Below are positions 26,788 through 38,062 of a DNA stretch of 64,000 nucleotides, piece by piece; within the stretch, counting starts at the first letter, position 1; every line of letters starts with the position of its first letter. The position numbers and the translations under genes were made by a program. This DNA comes from Prauserella alba (GTDB taxonomy: Bacteria > Actinomycetota > Actinomycetes > Mycobacteriales > Pseudonocardiaceae), in contig NZ_JAMTCH010000006.1 in assembly GCF_024171735.1 (NCBI RefSeq), positions 248,001-312,000 on the forward strand. Reading direction: 5' to 3'. A model generated the notes under the pieces. The model ran no database searches. It worked only from the letters and a program-made list of their open reading frames with translations, and was not told the origin of the DNA.

Positions 26788-27459
26788 TCAGCCGGCACCG
26801 CCGGCGAGGAACATGACACCCATGCCGAACGTCATGGCCGCGTGACAGCTCCGGTCGGCGACCACCCGGCCCAGCCGGGGCGAACGTGGATCGGGCCACC
26901 GGCGGCCGAGGTCGAAGGCTTGCGCGAGCCACGGCAGGCAGGCGATGACGAAGCCGACGCCGAGGACGATGTTGGTGACGACCAGCGCCGTCGGCGCGGC
27001 CGCGAGATCCGCCCCGTCGACGGCCGCCATGGGTGCTGCGCCGCCCCCGCCCAATGCGTGATGGTGATGACCGCCGCCCTGCTGGGATCCGTGCCCGCCC
27101 ATCAGACTGGGCATGCTGGCCACCATCCACGCCATGGCACCCATCATCACGGCGTGGTGTACGCCCGCGGCACGGGATGCCACGAGCGTGTCGCCGTGGT
27201 GATGAACGGGACCGAAGGCGATCCGGCCCACGAACCAGACACCGGCGACTGCGAAAAGGACGGTCTGGGGTGTCGTCGCCACGCCCATCCCCCACGGCCA
27301 TGCCATCACCACCATGGCGGCGCCCATCAGCATGTGCCAGGCCGAGTCGACACGGACGGCGGCCCGGACACGGGGCAGGACCATGACCGTCCCGTACCAC
27401 AACGCGGTGGCGGCGAACACCGAAGTCAACAGCCAGCGCAGCACCGGGGCGTCGATCAC
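26788..27459 (-). CDS. DUF5134-like membrane protein with His-rich loop
   Basis: A 223-residue protein with about six transmembrane helices. An internal loop contains GGHGSQQGGGHHHHALGG, and other helices carry paired histidines and methionines (HHHGDTL, MGAMAWMVASMPSLM), all potential copper ligands. The GTG start overlaps the stop of the upstream PepSY gene (GTGA) and GGAAGGAGG precedes it, so the two are co-translated. It fits a role in copper binding or transfer at the membrane; no biochemical role is known to me. Confidence 0.75.
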   Translation of the reverse strand: MIDAPVLRWLLTSVFAATALWYGTVMVLPRVRAAVRVDSAWHMLMGAAMVVMAWPWGMGVATTPQTVLFAVAGVWFVGRIAFGPVHHHGDTLVASRAAGVHHAVMMGAMAWMVASMPSLMGGHGSQQGGGHHHHALGGGGAAPMAAVDGADLAAAPTALVVTNIVLGVGFVIACLPWLAQAFDLGRRWPDPRSPRLGRVVADRSCHAAMTFGMGVMFLAGGAG

Positions 27460-28841
27460 GACGCGACCTCCTTCCGGCCGCGCTCGGCACGCCGGGCGCG
27501 GAAACCGAGCAGGCAGTCCCACAGCAGGAACGCCGCCAGGGAGATACCGAGCAACGGGACGACATAGGCGACGAACACCGACAGCACCACGGCCGGGGCC
27601 AGCACCGCGCCGGGAACCCGCCGCCACGTCCCGCGCACCGGCGGGCGGCCGAACCCGCGGCGCTCACCACGAGTGGGCCGCCGCAGCCACCACATGCGGT
27701 AACCCCAGCCGACGACGCCGAGCAATCCGCCGCCGAGCAGCACGAGCACGACCTGGTTGACCCAGCCGAACAACAGCCCCATGTGCGCGTCGATGCCCCA
27801 GCGTGCGAGCTTGGCGACCAACGGATAGTCCTCGAATCGGAGGGTGTCGATCACCCTGCCGTCGACGGGATCGATCGCCACGGAGTCCTGTTGGCTGGGC
27901 CATTGCCTGCCGACCTGTTGGACCACGTAGGCCTCGCCGGAACCGCCCGGTGGCGTCAGTTCGATGTCACCGGACAGACCGTGCTCGCGTGCCGTACTGA
28001 CGACCCGGTCCACGCCCACGTCCACACCGGACTCCACATCCGGCTCCGTGCCGGGCGGAACGGTGGCGGAGACCTCCGGGGTCTCCCAGGACAGGGCCGA
28101 GCGCAGGTCACCGATGTTCCCGCCCGCGTACTGCGACCACGTCAGACCGGTCGCGGACAGGAACACCAACCCTGCGGCGATCCAGACTCCCGTCGCGCCG
28201 TGCCAGGACAGTACTCTGCGCCGCCCCGTCGCTCCCGGCTCCGGACGCAGCAGCGTTCGTGCCCGACGCCGGCTGAACCACAGCACGACCCCGCCCGCAG
28301 CGACCACCCACAGCCAGCTCGCGGCGAGTTCGCTGTAGATCCGGCCGGCGTCACCGAGATGGAGTCCGCGGTGAAGGTTGTCCACCCATGCCCGGATCGG
28401 CAGCGCCTGGCCGCTCCCGTAGGTCTCCAGTACGCCCGTGACCTCGGCCGAGTGCGGATCGACGAACACCGTCCTGCGGTAGCTGGCGGGCAGGTCGGGC
28501 GCCTCGAAGATGACCTGGGTCGCGTCCGTTCCCGTGGTCGCGGGACGGACCGCCATGAGCGGGTCGTCCGGCCGGGCCGCCAGGCCTGCGCTCACCTGCC
28601 GGGCCAGCGGCACCGATTCGGCGCGGTCCGCCACATGGACGATGTCGTCGTAGACCAGGTCGTCCAGCTGTGGTGTGAACACGTACAGCAGACCGCTGAG
28701 TGCGGCGACGACGAGGAACGGAGCAATGAGGACCCCGGCGTAGAAGTGCAGTCGCAGCAACAGCGACCGGACTCCCGACCACACCGGCGGCGGCGCCGCG
28801 GCTCGGTCCGGTCCGGCATCCTCGTCGACCGTCATGGGCAC
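27456..28841 (-). CDS. PepSY-associated transmembrane protein
   Basis: A 461-residue membrane protein of the PepSY-TM family, with four or more helices: LHFYAGVLIAPFLVVAALSG at about 30-50, one near 180, one near 220 in the WHGATGVWIAAGLVFLSATG block, and C-terminal helices around 365-450. PepSY domains lie between them outside the membrane. Proteins of this family are linked to iron or copper handling. A second ATG two codons in is possible. It heads a minus-strand operon with the His-rich protein and is divergent from the CopD-CtaG fusion gene. Confidence 0.85.
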   Translation of the reverse strand: MPMTVDEDAGPDRAAAPPPVWSGVRSLLLRLHFYAGVLIAPFLVVAALSGLLYVFTPQLDDLVYDDIVHVADRAESVPLARQVSAGLAARPDDPLMAVRPATTGTDATQVIFEAPDLPASYRRTVFVDPHSAEVTGVLETYGSGQALPIRAWVDNLHRGLHLGDAGRIYSELAASWLWVVAAGGVVLWFSRRRARTLLRPEPGATGRRRVLSWHGATGVWIAAGLVFLSATGLTWSQYAGGNIGDLRSALSWETPEVSATVPPGTEPDVESGVDVGVDRVVSTAREHGLSGDIELTPPGGSGEAYVVQQVGRQWPSQQDSVAIDPVDGRVIDTLRFEDYPLVAKLARWGIDAHMGLLFGWVNQVVLVLLGGGLLGVVGWGYRMWWLRRPTRGERRGFGRPPVRGTWRRVPGAVLAPAVVLSVFVAYVVPLLGISLAAFLLWDCLLGFRARRAERGRKEVAS

Positions 28842-29011
28842 CCGCTTCCGTCGTCCGGCTCTGCGATCCGTCGGAGTTGTCGCCGCGACGGGTCCCCGAG
28901 TTCATCTCGCCGATGTGTTTTGACGCAGATCACAACTCGCTTGACCTGCGGGGCCGGATGTGTCGCGCGGCGCGGGGAACTCCGCCCCACCACTGTTCGA
29001 CACCTGTTGAC

Positions 29012-30976
29012 ATGGATCTCTCGGATACGGCCGTGCGGCGCCGTCCGGTGCCGCGCGGCCGGCTGATGCTCGCCGGTATTTGTGGGCTTGCGGCCGTCGT
29101 CGCGGCGGCCGCGTTCGGCGGAGACGTGTACGGCCCGGTCGGTGACAACGACCCGGGCGCACCGACCTCCTACGGCTTCGTGATCGTGCGTTACCTCGCG
29201 GAAGGAGCAGCCATGGTGTGCGGCGGCGCACTGGCGTTCGCCGCCTTCGTCGTCCCCGCGCGCGGCACCGGGCGGATCGTCGCCGACGCCTACGGTGCCG
29301 TCCGCACGGCGGGTGTCGCCGGTCTCGTGTGGACCGTCGGCGCGTTGCTGGCGGTGCCGCTGTCGGCCGCCGACTCGTCCGGACAGCCGGTGCGGAACAT
29401 GCTGTCGCCGTCGGCGCTGGCCGCTACCGTCGGCGCGGCGGACGAACCCACGGCGTGGCTGGTCACGGCGACCACGGCGACGATCGTGACGGCACTGTGC
29501 CGGTTCGCGCTGCACTGGCGGACCGTCGTGGCTGCCTGTGCGATCGCCATGGTCGGCCTGCTGCCGCCGATGGTGGTCGGTCACGCCGCTGTCGGCGCCT
29601 GGCACGACGTCATGACCAACGCACTCGTCTGGCATGTCCCCGCGGCGAGCGCCTGGCTCGGGGCGTTCGTGGCCCTGCTGGCCCACGGTCACCGGCGCGG
29701 GGGCGTCTCCGATGTCGTGCTCACCCGCTACGACCGGCTCGTCTCGATCTGCGTCACGGTCGTCGGCGTGTCCGGCGTGATCGCCGGTCTCACCGGTGCC
29801 CGTCCGGACAATCTGACCAACAGTCCCTACGGACTGCTACTCGTCGGCCAGGCCGTCGTGCTCACTGCGTGGGTGGGCGCGCTCGTCGTCGTGCGGCGAC
29901 GACGAGGGAGCACCGGGATCTCCCGGCGCCGGATACTCACGGCCGAGGGTTGCGTGCTCGGGATCTCCCTGGGCGCCTCGGTGGGCCTGACGCATCTCGT
30001 GCTGCCGTCGTTCCTGAGCGACGTCCCCTCGGTGCACGAAACGATCCTCGGTTACGACCTGAACCTCGCCCCGACCCTGGTGACGTGGCTGACCGAATGG
30101 CGATTCGACCTCGTCCTCGGCACGTTCTCCGTGCTCGCGGTCGCCGGTTACCTCGCCGGTGCCGTCCGGCTCCGCCGCCGCGGGGACCACTGGCCGGCGG
30201 GCCGGACCGTGGCGTGGTGCCTCGGCTGGTTCGCGGTGCTGCTGGCGACGTCCTCGGCGCTGGGACGCTATTCACCGGGCAGCTTCAGCCTGCACATGGT
30301 CACGCACATGACCCTGAACATGCTCGCGCCGGTGTTGTTGGTCCTCGGCGGACCGATCACGCTCGCACTTCGGGCGCTGCCCACCTCGGGCAGGACTCGC
30401 GCGACCGGACCGCGCGAATGGTTGGCGGCTCTCGTCCACTCCCGCGCCACCCGGCTGTTGTCGCACCCGGTACTCGCCGGTGCCGGATTCGTCGGATCGT
30501 TCTACGTGCTGTACTTCTCCGACCTGTTCGGGCAGGCGATGCTCGAACACTGGGGACACCAGCTGATGAACATCCACTTCCTGATCTCCGGCTACCTGTT
30601 CTACTGGGCGGCCATCGGAGTGGACCGCTCGCCCCGGCCGTTGCCGCCGCTCGTGCGACTGGGCATGTTGTTCGCGGTGATGCCGTTCCACGCCTTCTTC
30701 GCCGTCATCGTGATGAACGACCAGACGGTCATCGCCGAGACGTTCTACCGTTACCTGTCGCTGCCGTGGGTCGAGGATCTGCTCGCCGACCAGCGCCTCG
30801 GCGGCGCGATCGCGTGGGCGACGGGCGAGATCCCCATGCTGATCGTGGTGACGGCTCTGCTCACGCAGTGGTGGCGCGCCGACCAACGGGAGGCTCGCCG
30901 CAGGGATCGCCACGGCGACGACGAACTGGCTGCCTACAACGCGATGCTCGACGAGCTCGCGAAGCAGCGCCGGTGA
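29012..30976 (+). CDS. CopD-CtaG fusion: copper import / cytochrome oxidase assembly protein
   Basis: A 654-residue polytopic membrane protein. The N-terminal half (about 15-290) resembles CopD copper-resistance proteins, with helices near 22, 50 and 90 and WHVPAASAWLGAFVALLAHGH. The C-terminal half (about 350-640) is a CtaG/caa3 assembly domain, with HMVTHMTLNMLAPVLLVLGG and GHQLMNIHFLISGYLFYW rich in Met and His. Both halves suggest copper delivery, possibly to cytochrome c oxidase. The ATG at 29012 is chosen from the start of similarity; earlier in-frame ATGs at 28877, 28913 and 28958 are possible and no ribosome site is clear. Confidence 0.85.
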   Translation: MDLSDTAVRRRPVPRGRLMLAGICGLAAVVAAAAFGGDVYGPVGDNDPGAPTSYGFVIVRYLAEGAAMVCGGALAFAAFVVPARGTGRIVADAYGAVRTAGVAGLVWTVGALLAVPLSAADSSGQPVRNMLSPSALAATVGAADEPTAWLVTATTATIVTALCRFALHWRTVVAACAIAMVGLLPPMVVGHAAVGAWHDVMTNALVWHVPAASAWLGAFVALLAHGHRRGGVSDVVLTRYDRLVSICVTVVGVSGVIAGLTGARPDNLTNSPYGLLLVGQAVVLTAWVGALVVVRRRRGSTGISRRRILTAEGCVLGISLGASVGLTHLVLPSFLSDVPSVHETILGYDLNLAPTLVTWLTEWRFDLVLGTFSVLAVAGYLAGAVRLRRRGDHWPAGRTVAWCLGWFAVLLATSSALGRYSPGSFSLHMVTHMTLNMLAPVLLVLGGPITLALRALPTSGRTRATGPREWLAALVHSRATRLLSHPVLAGAGFVGSFYVLYFSDLFGQAMLEHWGHQLMNIHFLISGYLFYWAAIGVDRSPRPLPPLVRLGMLFAVMPFHAFFAVIVMNDQTVIAETFYRYLSLPWVEDLLADQRLGGAIAWATGEIPMLIVVTALLTQWWRADQREARRRDRHGDDELAAYNAMLDELAKQRR

Positions 30977-31017
30977 ACCGGCTGCGCCGGCCGTTCAGGC
31001 CACGTCGTGCCGGGCGT

Positions 31018-31743
31018 TCAGGCCGCGTCGTGCCGGGCGGACGGCCCGCGGCGCTTCCGCCACTCCGCCCCCGCGGCCAACGCGAGAGTGCCCTGTTGCG
31101 GCGGCCCTTCGACGGGCTCGTCCTCGGCCGCCGGTGCCGCCGACGACGCCGGTCCCGTCGTGCGATACCGGTGCCGCACCAGAAGCAGCAGGCAGATCCC
31201 GGCCACCAGGATGCCGTGCGACAGGACCCGTGTCGCCGTGACGGCACCGGTCGCGAGGTCGGCGACCGACACGACCGCCAGCACGCCCGCGAACGCGGTC
31301 AACGCGGGCAGCAGGCCTGCCGCCGCGTGCGGACGCAACGCCGCCCACAGCAGGCCGACCCCCACCGCGAGATTCCAGGCCGCGCTCTCGTTGCCGAGAT
31401 GTCCCGCCCCCGCACCGGCCGTGACGGCGTGACCGACGTGCACGCCCAGCAACTGCGCGATCCCCAGTCCGCATTGGAGCAGTGCCACGACGATCAGCGG
31501 CACCCGCAGACCCCAGTGTTCGCGCGGTGGGGGCGCGGCGACGGCGACGATGCGTTCGGTCAGATCGGGCATATCCGGCGCCTCGGCCAGTCGCATCGAC
31601 CGGCGCAAGCGGCTGCTGTGCTCCCACCAGACACCGCAGGATCCGCAGGAGGCGACGTGCCGATCGACGCTCGCGGGATCCAGCTGCTCGTCCTCGCCGT
31701 CCAGTCGCGCGGACAACGCTTCCCGATAGCTCGTACAGTCCAC
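31018..31743 (-). CDS. Zinc-finger anti-sigma factor (SigC partner)
   Basis: A 241-residue protein with an N-terminal cytoplasmic zinc-finger anti-sigma domain (MDCTSYREALSARLDG, then HVASCGSCGVWW giving the H-x3-C-x2-C site) and about four transmembrane helices between residues 80 and 190. It is divergent from the ECF sigma gene across 63 bases and should hold that sigma factor inactive at the membrane. GTG start at 31743. The last codons lie in the second copy of a 23-base duplication (30993-31015 and 31016-31038, one mismatch). Confidence 0.85.
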   Translation of the reverse strand: MDCTSYREALSARLDGEDEQLDPASVDRHVASCGSCGVWWEHSSRLRRSMRLAEAPDMPDLTERIVAVAAPPPREHWGLRVPLIVVALLQCGLGIAQLLGVHVGHAVTAGAGAGHLGNESAAWNLAVGVGLLWAALRPHAAAGLLPALTAFAGVLAVVSVADLATGAVTATRVLSHGILVAGICLLLLVRHRYRTTGPASSAAPAAEDEPVEGPPQQGTLALAAGAEWRKRRGPSARHDAA

Positions 31744-31792
31744 GACTCAATGGTCGGCCAACCGGGCCGCGGAGTTCCCGGCGCCCCTCGAC

Positions 31793-31798
31793 TAGAGT
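31793..31798 (+). promoter_or_regulatory. Candidate -10 of sigC with leaderless start
   Basis: TAGAGT fits the TANNNT form of a -10 element and ends eight bases before the GTG start at 31807. A transcript from it would begin at or next to the start codon, so the mRNA would be leaderless. No ribosome site is visible, which agrees. Confidence 0.45.
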
Positions 31799-31806
31799 CG
31801 CCGCGC

Positions 31807-32379
31807 GTGAACGCCAGTGGACAGCGCGACGACGAGCGAACCACCGAGCTGGCACTCGCCGCGGCCCGGGGCGACCGGGCCGCCTTCGAGGCCTGGGTCA
31901 GACGAACCCAGGCCGACGTGTGGCGCTTCCTCGTCCACTTGAACGGATCGCAGACGGCCGACGACCTCACCCAGGAAACCTATCTGCGCGCCGTGACCGC
32001 TCTGCCGCGCTTCGCGGGACGCTCCTCGTCACGAACGTGGCTGCTGTCCATCGCCCGGCGGGTGTACGTCGACAGCGTCCGCCGGGAGACGGTCCGTCCC
32101 CGCTCGTCCCACCAGGAGTGGGAGGACGTCGCCGAGCAGCTCCCGACCACCGGCGACGACGGTTCCACCGGCTTCGAGGCCGCCGTCGACACGCAGCTCC
32201 TGCTCGACCAGCTCGAGCCCGAACGCAGGGAAGCACTGGTCCTGACCCAGATACTCGGCTACAGCTACGCCGAGGCGGCCGAGGTCTGCGACTGTCCTGT
32301 CGGGACACTTCGCTCCCGGATAGCCCGTGCCCGCGAGGACCTCCTCGTCGCACTCCGTCAGCAGCACCACGCCAGCTGA
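31807..32379 (+). CDS. sigC: ECF RNA polymerase sigma factor, SigC-like
   Basis: A 190-residue ECF sigma factor. Region 2 contains TQADVWRFLVHL, ADDLTQETYLRAV and SSRTWLLSIARRVYVD; region 4 contains LEPERREALVLTQILGYSYAEAAEVCDCPVGTLRSRIARAR. The wording of both regions is close to Mycobacterium tuberculosis SigC as I remember it. Unlike that protein it has an obvious divergent anti-sigma gene. It sits between CopD-CtaG and a copper ATPase, so it probably drives copper-handling genes. GTG start, likely leaderless. Confidence 0.9.
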   Translation: MNASGQRDDERTTELALAAARGDRAAFEAWVRRTQADVWRFLVHLNGSQTADDLTQETYLRAVTALPRFAGRSSSRTWLLSIARRVYVDSVRRETVRPRSSHQEWEDVAEQLPTTGDDGSTGFEAAVDTQLLLDQLEPERREALVLTQILGYSYAEAAEVCDCPVGTLRSRIARAREDLLVALRQQHHAS

Positions 32380-32556
32380 CCGGCGCAGTGGACCGCCACG
32401 TACCGGACGCCACCGGTGAAGTGGTCGGACGGGACCGGGGCCGAGTTCCCGAACCCTTCCGGTTCCTTCACCACGCCCCGAGTACGCTTCCTGGCAGTCA
32501 CGCTTCCGCCGCGTACCGGACGGCCACCACTGTCGGTAACGGTGGACGAGGACGTG

Positions 32557-34881
<2,325 letters not shown>

Positions 34882-34923
34882 ACGCGGGTGCCGCGGTGAT
34901 CGCCGGTACCGAATGCCCGGTTG

Positions 34924-35889
34924 TCACCGCGGTCGCCGTTGCCTGCCACGCCGCAACGGGTGGGTCACCGCCCCGGAACCCGGCACGATGTGCCGTCGCC
35001 GTAGCGCGAGCACGACGACCCCGGCGACGGTGAGGCCGGCAAGGTTGATCACCAGCTGGCCGATCGCCTCGCCGCAGCGCATCCAGTCACCGGCGACGGC
35101 GGCGAGCGCGGCGTACCCGGCGGCAGGCACCGTGACCACCGAGATGAACACCCCGATCAGGACGCCGGATTTCTCGGAGGTCAGCGCGAGCATGCCCGCG
35201 GCGCCCGCGAGCAACGCGACGATCACCGAGTAAGGACCGATCTGATAGATGAAGGCCGCTTGCCGAAGGTCGTCGAGCCTGCTCGGGTCGTAGAGGCCGA
35301 CGGCCGTCGCCAGCAGGGCACATCCGATGGTCGCGAGGATGACGGCCGGGAAACCGACGCCGAGGGCGATACCGGCGCGGGCCGCGAGATCCCGCCGCCG
35401 TCCCACCGTGGCCACCGCGAGCGCGGCGACGGGCCCGAAATCGGGACTCACCACCATCGCGCCCACGATGGTGATCGGTGAATCGGTCAGCACCCCGACT
35501 GCCGCCAGCAGACACGCGATGGTCAGAAAGCCGAGGAACACGCGGTTGAGCTGGCTCTCCTCACCCGTGGTCGCGACCAGTTCGTCCCAGACGACCGCGT
35601 CCGCGTCGTGACCCGGCAACGAGCGTTCCGCGGCATCCGCGGTGTCGGACAACATGGTGTCGACCGAGTGCAGGCTGACCTCGCCGCGCCGGTCGACGCC
35701 GAGTTCGACCAGCCGCTGCAGGACGTCCTCCGCGACCTCCCGCGCGATCACCGCCTCCATCACGTCGCCGGCGGGCTGCCTGCCCGCGCCCACGGCGACC
35801 GCGAGGTGGGTGACCCCCGGCTCGGCGCCCAGCAGGTCGATCACCGCTGCGCTGTCCTCCGACGGGCACAGCACCCGGAGCTGCATCAT
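34924..35889 (-). CDS. DUF389 family membrane protein
   Basis: A 321-residue protein with a cytoplasmic N-terminal domain (about 1-95, starting MMQLRVLCPSEDSAAVIDLL) and six transmembrane helices between about 105 and 295, including SPITIVGAMVVSPDFGPVAA, the conserved DUF389 block. The function of the family is unknown. Two adjacent ATGs (35889 and 35886) can serve as start. It converges with the copper ATPase and is downstream of the symporter gene on its own strand, 151 bases apart. Confidence 0.85.
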   Translation of the reverse strand: MMQLRVLCPSEDSAAVIDLLGAEPGVTHLAVAVGAGRQPAGDVMEAVIAREVAEDVLQRLVELGVDRRGEVSLHSVDTMLSDTADAAERSLPGHDADAVVWDELVATTGEESQLNRVFLGFLTIACLLAAVGVLTDSPITIVGAMVVSPDFGPVAALAVATVGRRRDLAARAGIALGVGFPAVILATIGCALLATAVGLYDPSRLDDLRQAAFIYQIGPYSVIVALLAGAAGMLALTSEKSGVLIGVFISVVTVPAAGYAALAAVAGDWMRCGEAIGQLVINLAGLTVAGVVVLALRRRHIVPGSGAVTHPLRRGRQRRPR

Positions 35890-36040
35890 GCCGGCCAGTG
35901 TCGGCGACCGTGAGGTCCCGGCGCCACTCCGGCCGCGCACCGGTACGGACCGTCGCCCGCGTCGACGAGCGGTCCCGACCGCCGCGTGGCCTGCCCGGGG
36001 ATCAGGTCCACGGCAGGCCGCCGCTGGCGGGGACCGGTGA

Positions 36041-37540
36041 CTACACCACTTCGGCCACGGACTCGCCGGCTTTCGCCTCACTGGGCGACTGGCGGACGAG
36101 CAGACTGCCGACCACGCAGATCACCAGGTTGAGCGCCAGTCCGATCAACCCGCCGTGCACGCCGTAAACGGTCTCCATGCCGGTGAGCGTCATCATGCTC
36201 GCGAGGGCGGCACCGGCCGCCATTCCCCAGAACACCGGCCCGGAGGCGAGCCGCCGCCAGTACAGGCCGAGGATGAACGCGGGGGCCAGCTGGACGAGCA
36301 GCTCGATCTTGAGCACGAAGATCTCGACGAGAGTGGCAGGCGGGTTCCACGCCAGCAGGAGGAGGGCGAACACCACCGCGGCGCCCACTCCCTTGCCGAT
36401 GATCACCTGCCGGTGCTCACCGACCTCTCGCCGCGCGTAGCGAGCGTAGAGGTCCTTGGACACGAGCGACGAGAAGCTCAGCAGCGCCGAGTCCGATGTC
36501 GACACGATCGCGGCGACGATGCCACCGACGAACAGCAACATCACGACGTAGAAGACGGGGTTGATACCGGCCACCGCGTTGGTGAGCCTGCCGACGAGCT
36601 GTTCCGACTCGCCGTCCGACAACCCGGGAAAGATCTGCGTGGACAGCATTCCCACGCAGAACACCGCACCCGCGGTGATCAGCGGCATCCACACCATCCG
36701 CTTCAACGAGCGTTTGAGAGTCCGTTCACTGCGGGCCGAATAGATCCGCTGAATCGCGTGCGGGTACATCGCGATACCGATGGCCACGAGCAGAATCATC
36801 GAGAACCAGTTCACGGAGTCCTCGAGCGGCGGAACGGCCACCGCGTCCGGACGTTCCTCGACCAGATACTGCGTGGTCTCGGACCAGGATCCGCCCGCGA
36901 GCACGAAACCGCCGACCAGCAGCGCGACGATACCGACGAGCAGTGCGATTCCCTGCATCACGTCGGTCAGCGCCACCGCCCGCATTCCGCCCATCCACGA
37001 GTAGATCAGCATCACACAGACGAACACCAGCACGCCGATCTGATAGGGCACGGTGTCGCCGGTCAGTCCCGCGATGGCCTGCCCCATCGCGATGAGCTGT
37101 TCGAGCAGGTAACTGGCCAGCCCCCACAGCATGAGGACGGTGGCGAGCAGCGCGACCGCAGGGGACGAGAAACGATGTCGCACCCAGTCGGTCGGCGTGA
37201 TGAAGGAATGCTTTTTCGCCACCGCGTACAGGCGCGGCGCGAACAGCATGTAGCCGGCCATCACCACGGTGAAGAAGGTGACCGACTGCCACCACGGAAA
37301 GCCCACCCGGTAGGCCTGGGGTGCGTAGCCGATGACCGTGTTCCCGCTGTATTGCGTGGCATAGAGCGTGAAGAACAGCACGACGACGCCGAGATTGCCG
37401 CCTGCGAGGTAGTAGCTCTTCATGTTGTGCCGCATATTCGGCTGACCCCGACCGGAGAAATAGCCGATGAGCAGCATGAGCACGGCGAAACCCAGCAGGA
37501 CGCTGATTCCGGCCCAGCCGCCGAAGGTCAGGTTGTCCAC
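36041..37540 (-). CDS. Sodium:solute symporter family protein
   Basis: A 499-residue SSS transporter with about 13 helices. YYLAGGNLGVVVLFFTLYATQYSG at the N-terminus and the later YSWMGGMRAVALTDVMQG are the family's conserved blocks. GTG at 37540 is the start, with GGGAG upstream, overlapping the end of the small DUF3311 gene by 13 bases. Members with this small partner commonly carry monocarboxylates or other organic acids. The CoA transferase and HMG-CoA lyase genes across the IclR gene suggest an organic acid substrate. Confidence 0.9.
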   Translation of the reverse strand: MDNLTFGGWAGISVLLGFAVLMLLIGYFSGRGQPNMRHNMKSYYLAGGNLGVVVLFFTLYATQYSGNTVIGYAPQAYRVGFPWWQSVTFFTVVMAGYMLFAPRLYAVAKKHSFITPTDWVRHRFSSPAVALLATVLMLWGLASYLLEQLIAMGQAIAGLTGDTVPYQIGVLVFVCVMLIYSWMGGMRAVALTDVMQGIALLVGIVALLVGGFVLAGGSWSETTQYLVEERPDAVAVPPLEDSVNWFSMILLVAIGIAMYPHAIQRIYSARSERTLKRSLKRMVWMPLITAGAVFCVGMLSTQIFPGLSDGESEQLVGRLTNAVAGINPVFYVVMLLFVGGIVAAIVSTSDSALLSFSSLVSKDLYARYARREVGEHRQVIIGKGVGAAVVFALLLLAWNPPATLVEIFVLKIELLVQLAPAFILGLYWRRLASGPVFWGMAAGAALASMMTLTGMETVYGVHGGLIGLALNLVICVVGSLLVRQSPSEAKAGESVAEVV

Positions 37541-37818
37541 GACTCGCTCCCGTCCTTCGATGCGCCCGAGGCCGCGGCCTCCTCGACGTCCTCCACCAGA
37601 TTCCAGTGCTTCGACAGGGCCCAATGCAGGAAGCCGCACACCCCGACCGACGAAGCGACCGCCACGAGCGTCCAGACGGGCAGTCCGAACAGGAGCGGGT
37701 ACAACGTTCCGGGCGGCAGATACCACGGGATACCCACCAGGACGATCACGACGAGACCGATCCAAATCCACGGATTTCGGATCGGCTCCCTCCGCCGCGA
37801 CGGGGCCGATTCAGACAC
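37528..37818 (-). CDS. DUF3311 small membrane protein, symporter partner
   Basis: A 96-residue protein with two transmembrane helices (IWIGLVVIVLVGIPWYLPPG and FGLPVWTLVAVASSVGVCG). DUF3311 proteins are regularly encoded directly before SSS symporters, as here, where the genes overlap by 13 bases. It is probably a small subunit or assembly factor of the transporter. GGAG lies upstream of the ATG. Confidence 0.87.
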   Translation of the reverse strand: MSESAPSRRREPIRNPWIWIGLVVIVLVGIPWYLPPGTLYPLLFGLPVWTLVAVASSVGVCGFLHWALSKHWNLVEDVEEAAASGASKDGSESWTT

Positions 37819-38024
37819 AAGGACTCCTCTCCTGCTCGGACTGGCGCTGTCCGGCGGGCGGATCCATCACAGTCCTGCACTACGGGTCACGCGGAGCGTC
37901 GAATGCGACCTCGGACTCGACGTCACCGCGTTACCACCGACGAAGCTAACCCGCGATGTGAGCTAGCCCTCCATGATGTAGCGGCAAGCATGCGGGGAGC
38001 GGGACGTTTCGTCAAGACGCAAAC

Positions 38025-38062
38025 TTCCCGAAATATCGGGAAAACGTTCCCACCATATGGGA
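38025..38062. promoter_or_regulatory. Two adjacent TCCC-TGGGA-type dyads, candidate IclR operators
   Basis: TTCCCGA-AATA-TCGGGAA (38025-38042) and TCCCA-CCATA-TGGGA (38048-38062) have centres about 21 bases apart, two helical turns. They lie between the IclR gene end and the divergent-looking upstream region of the symporter operon, about 210 bases before its start. They could instead form hairpins that end iclR transcription. The rest of 37819-38024 shows nothing clear. Confidence 0.45.

Noticed and set aside
30993-31038. 23-base direct duplication at the end of the anti-sigma gene, considered as an insertion target duplication
   Set aside because: The copies are contiguous with nothing between them, so it is a simple tandem duplication.
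29218-31806. Long plus-strand open frame running in front of sigC, overlapping the CopD-CtaG and anti-sigma genes
   Set aside because: Only its last 190 codons (from GTG 31807) resemble a protein family. The upstream part is a shadow of other genes.
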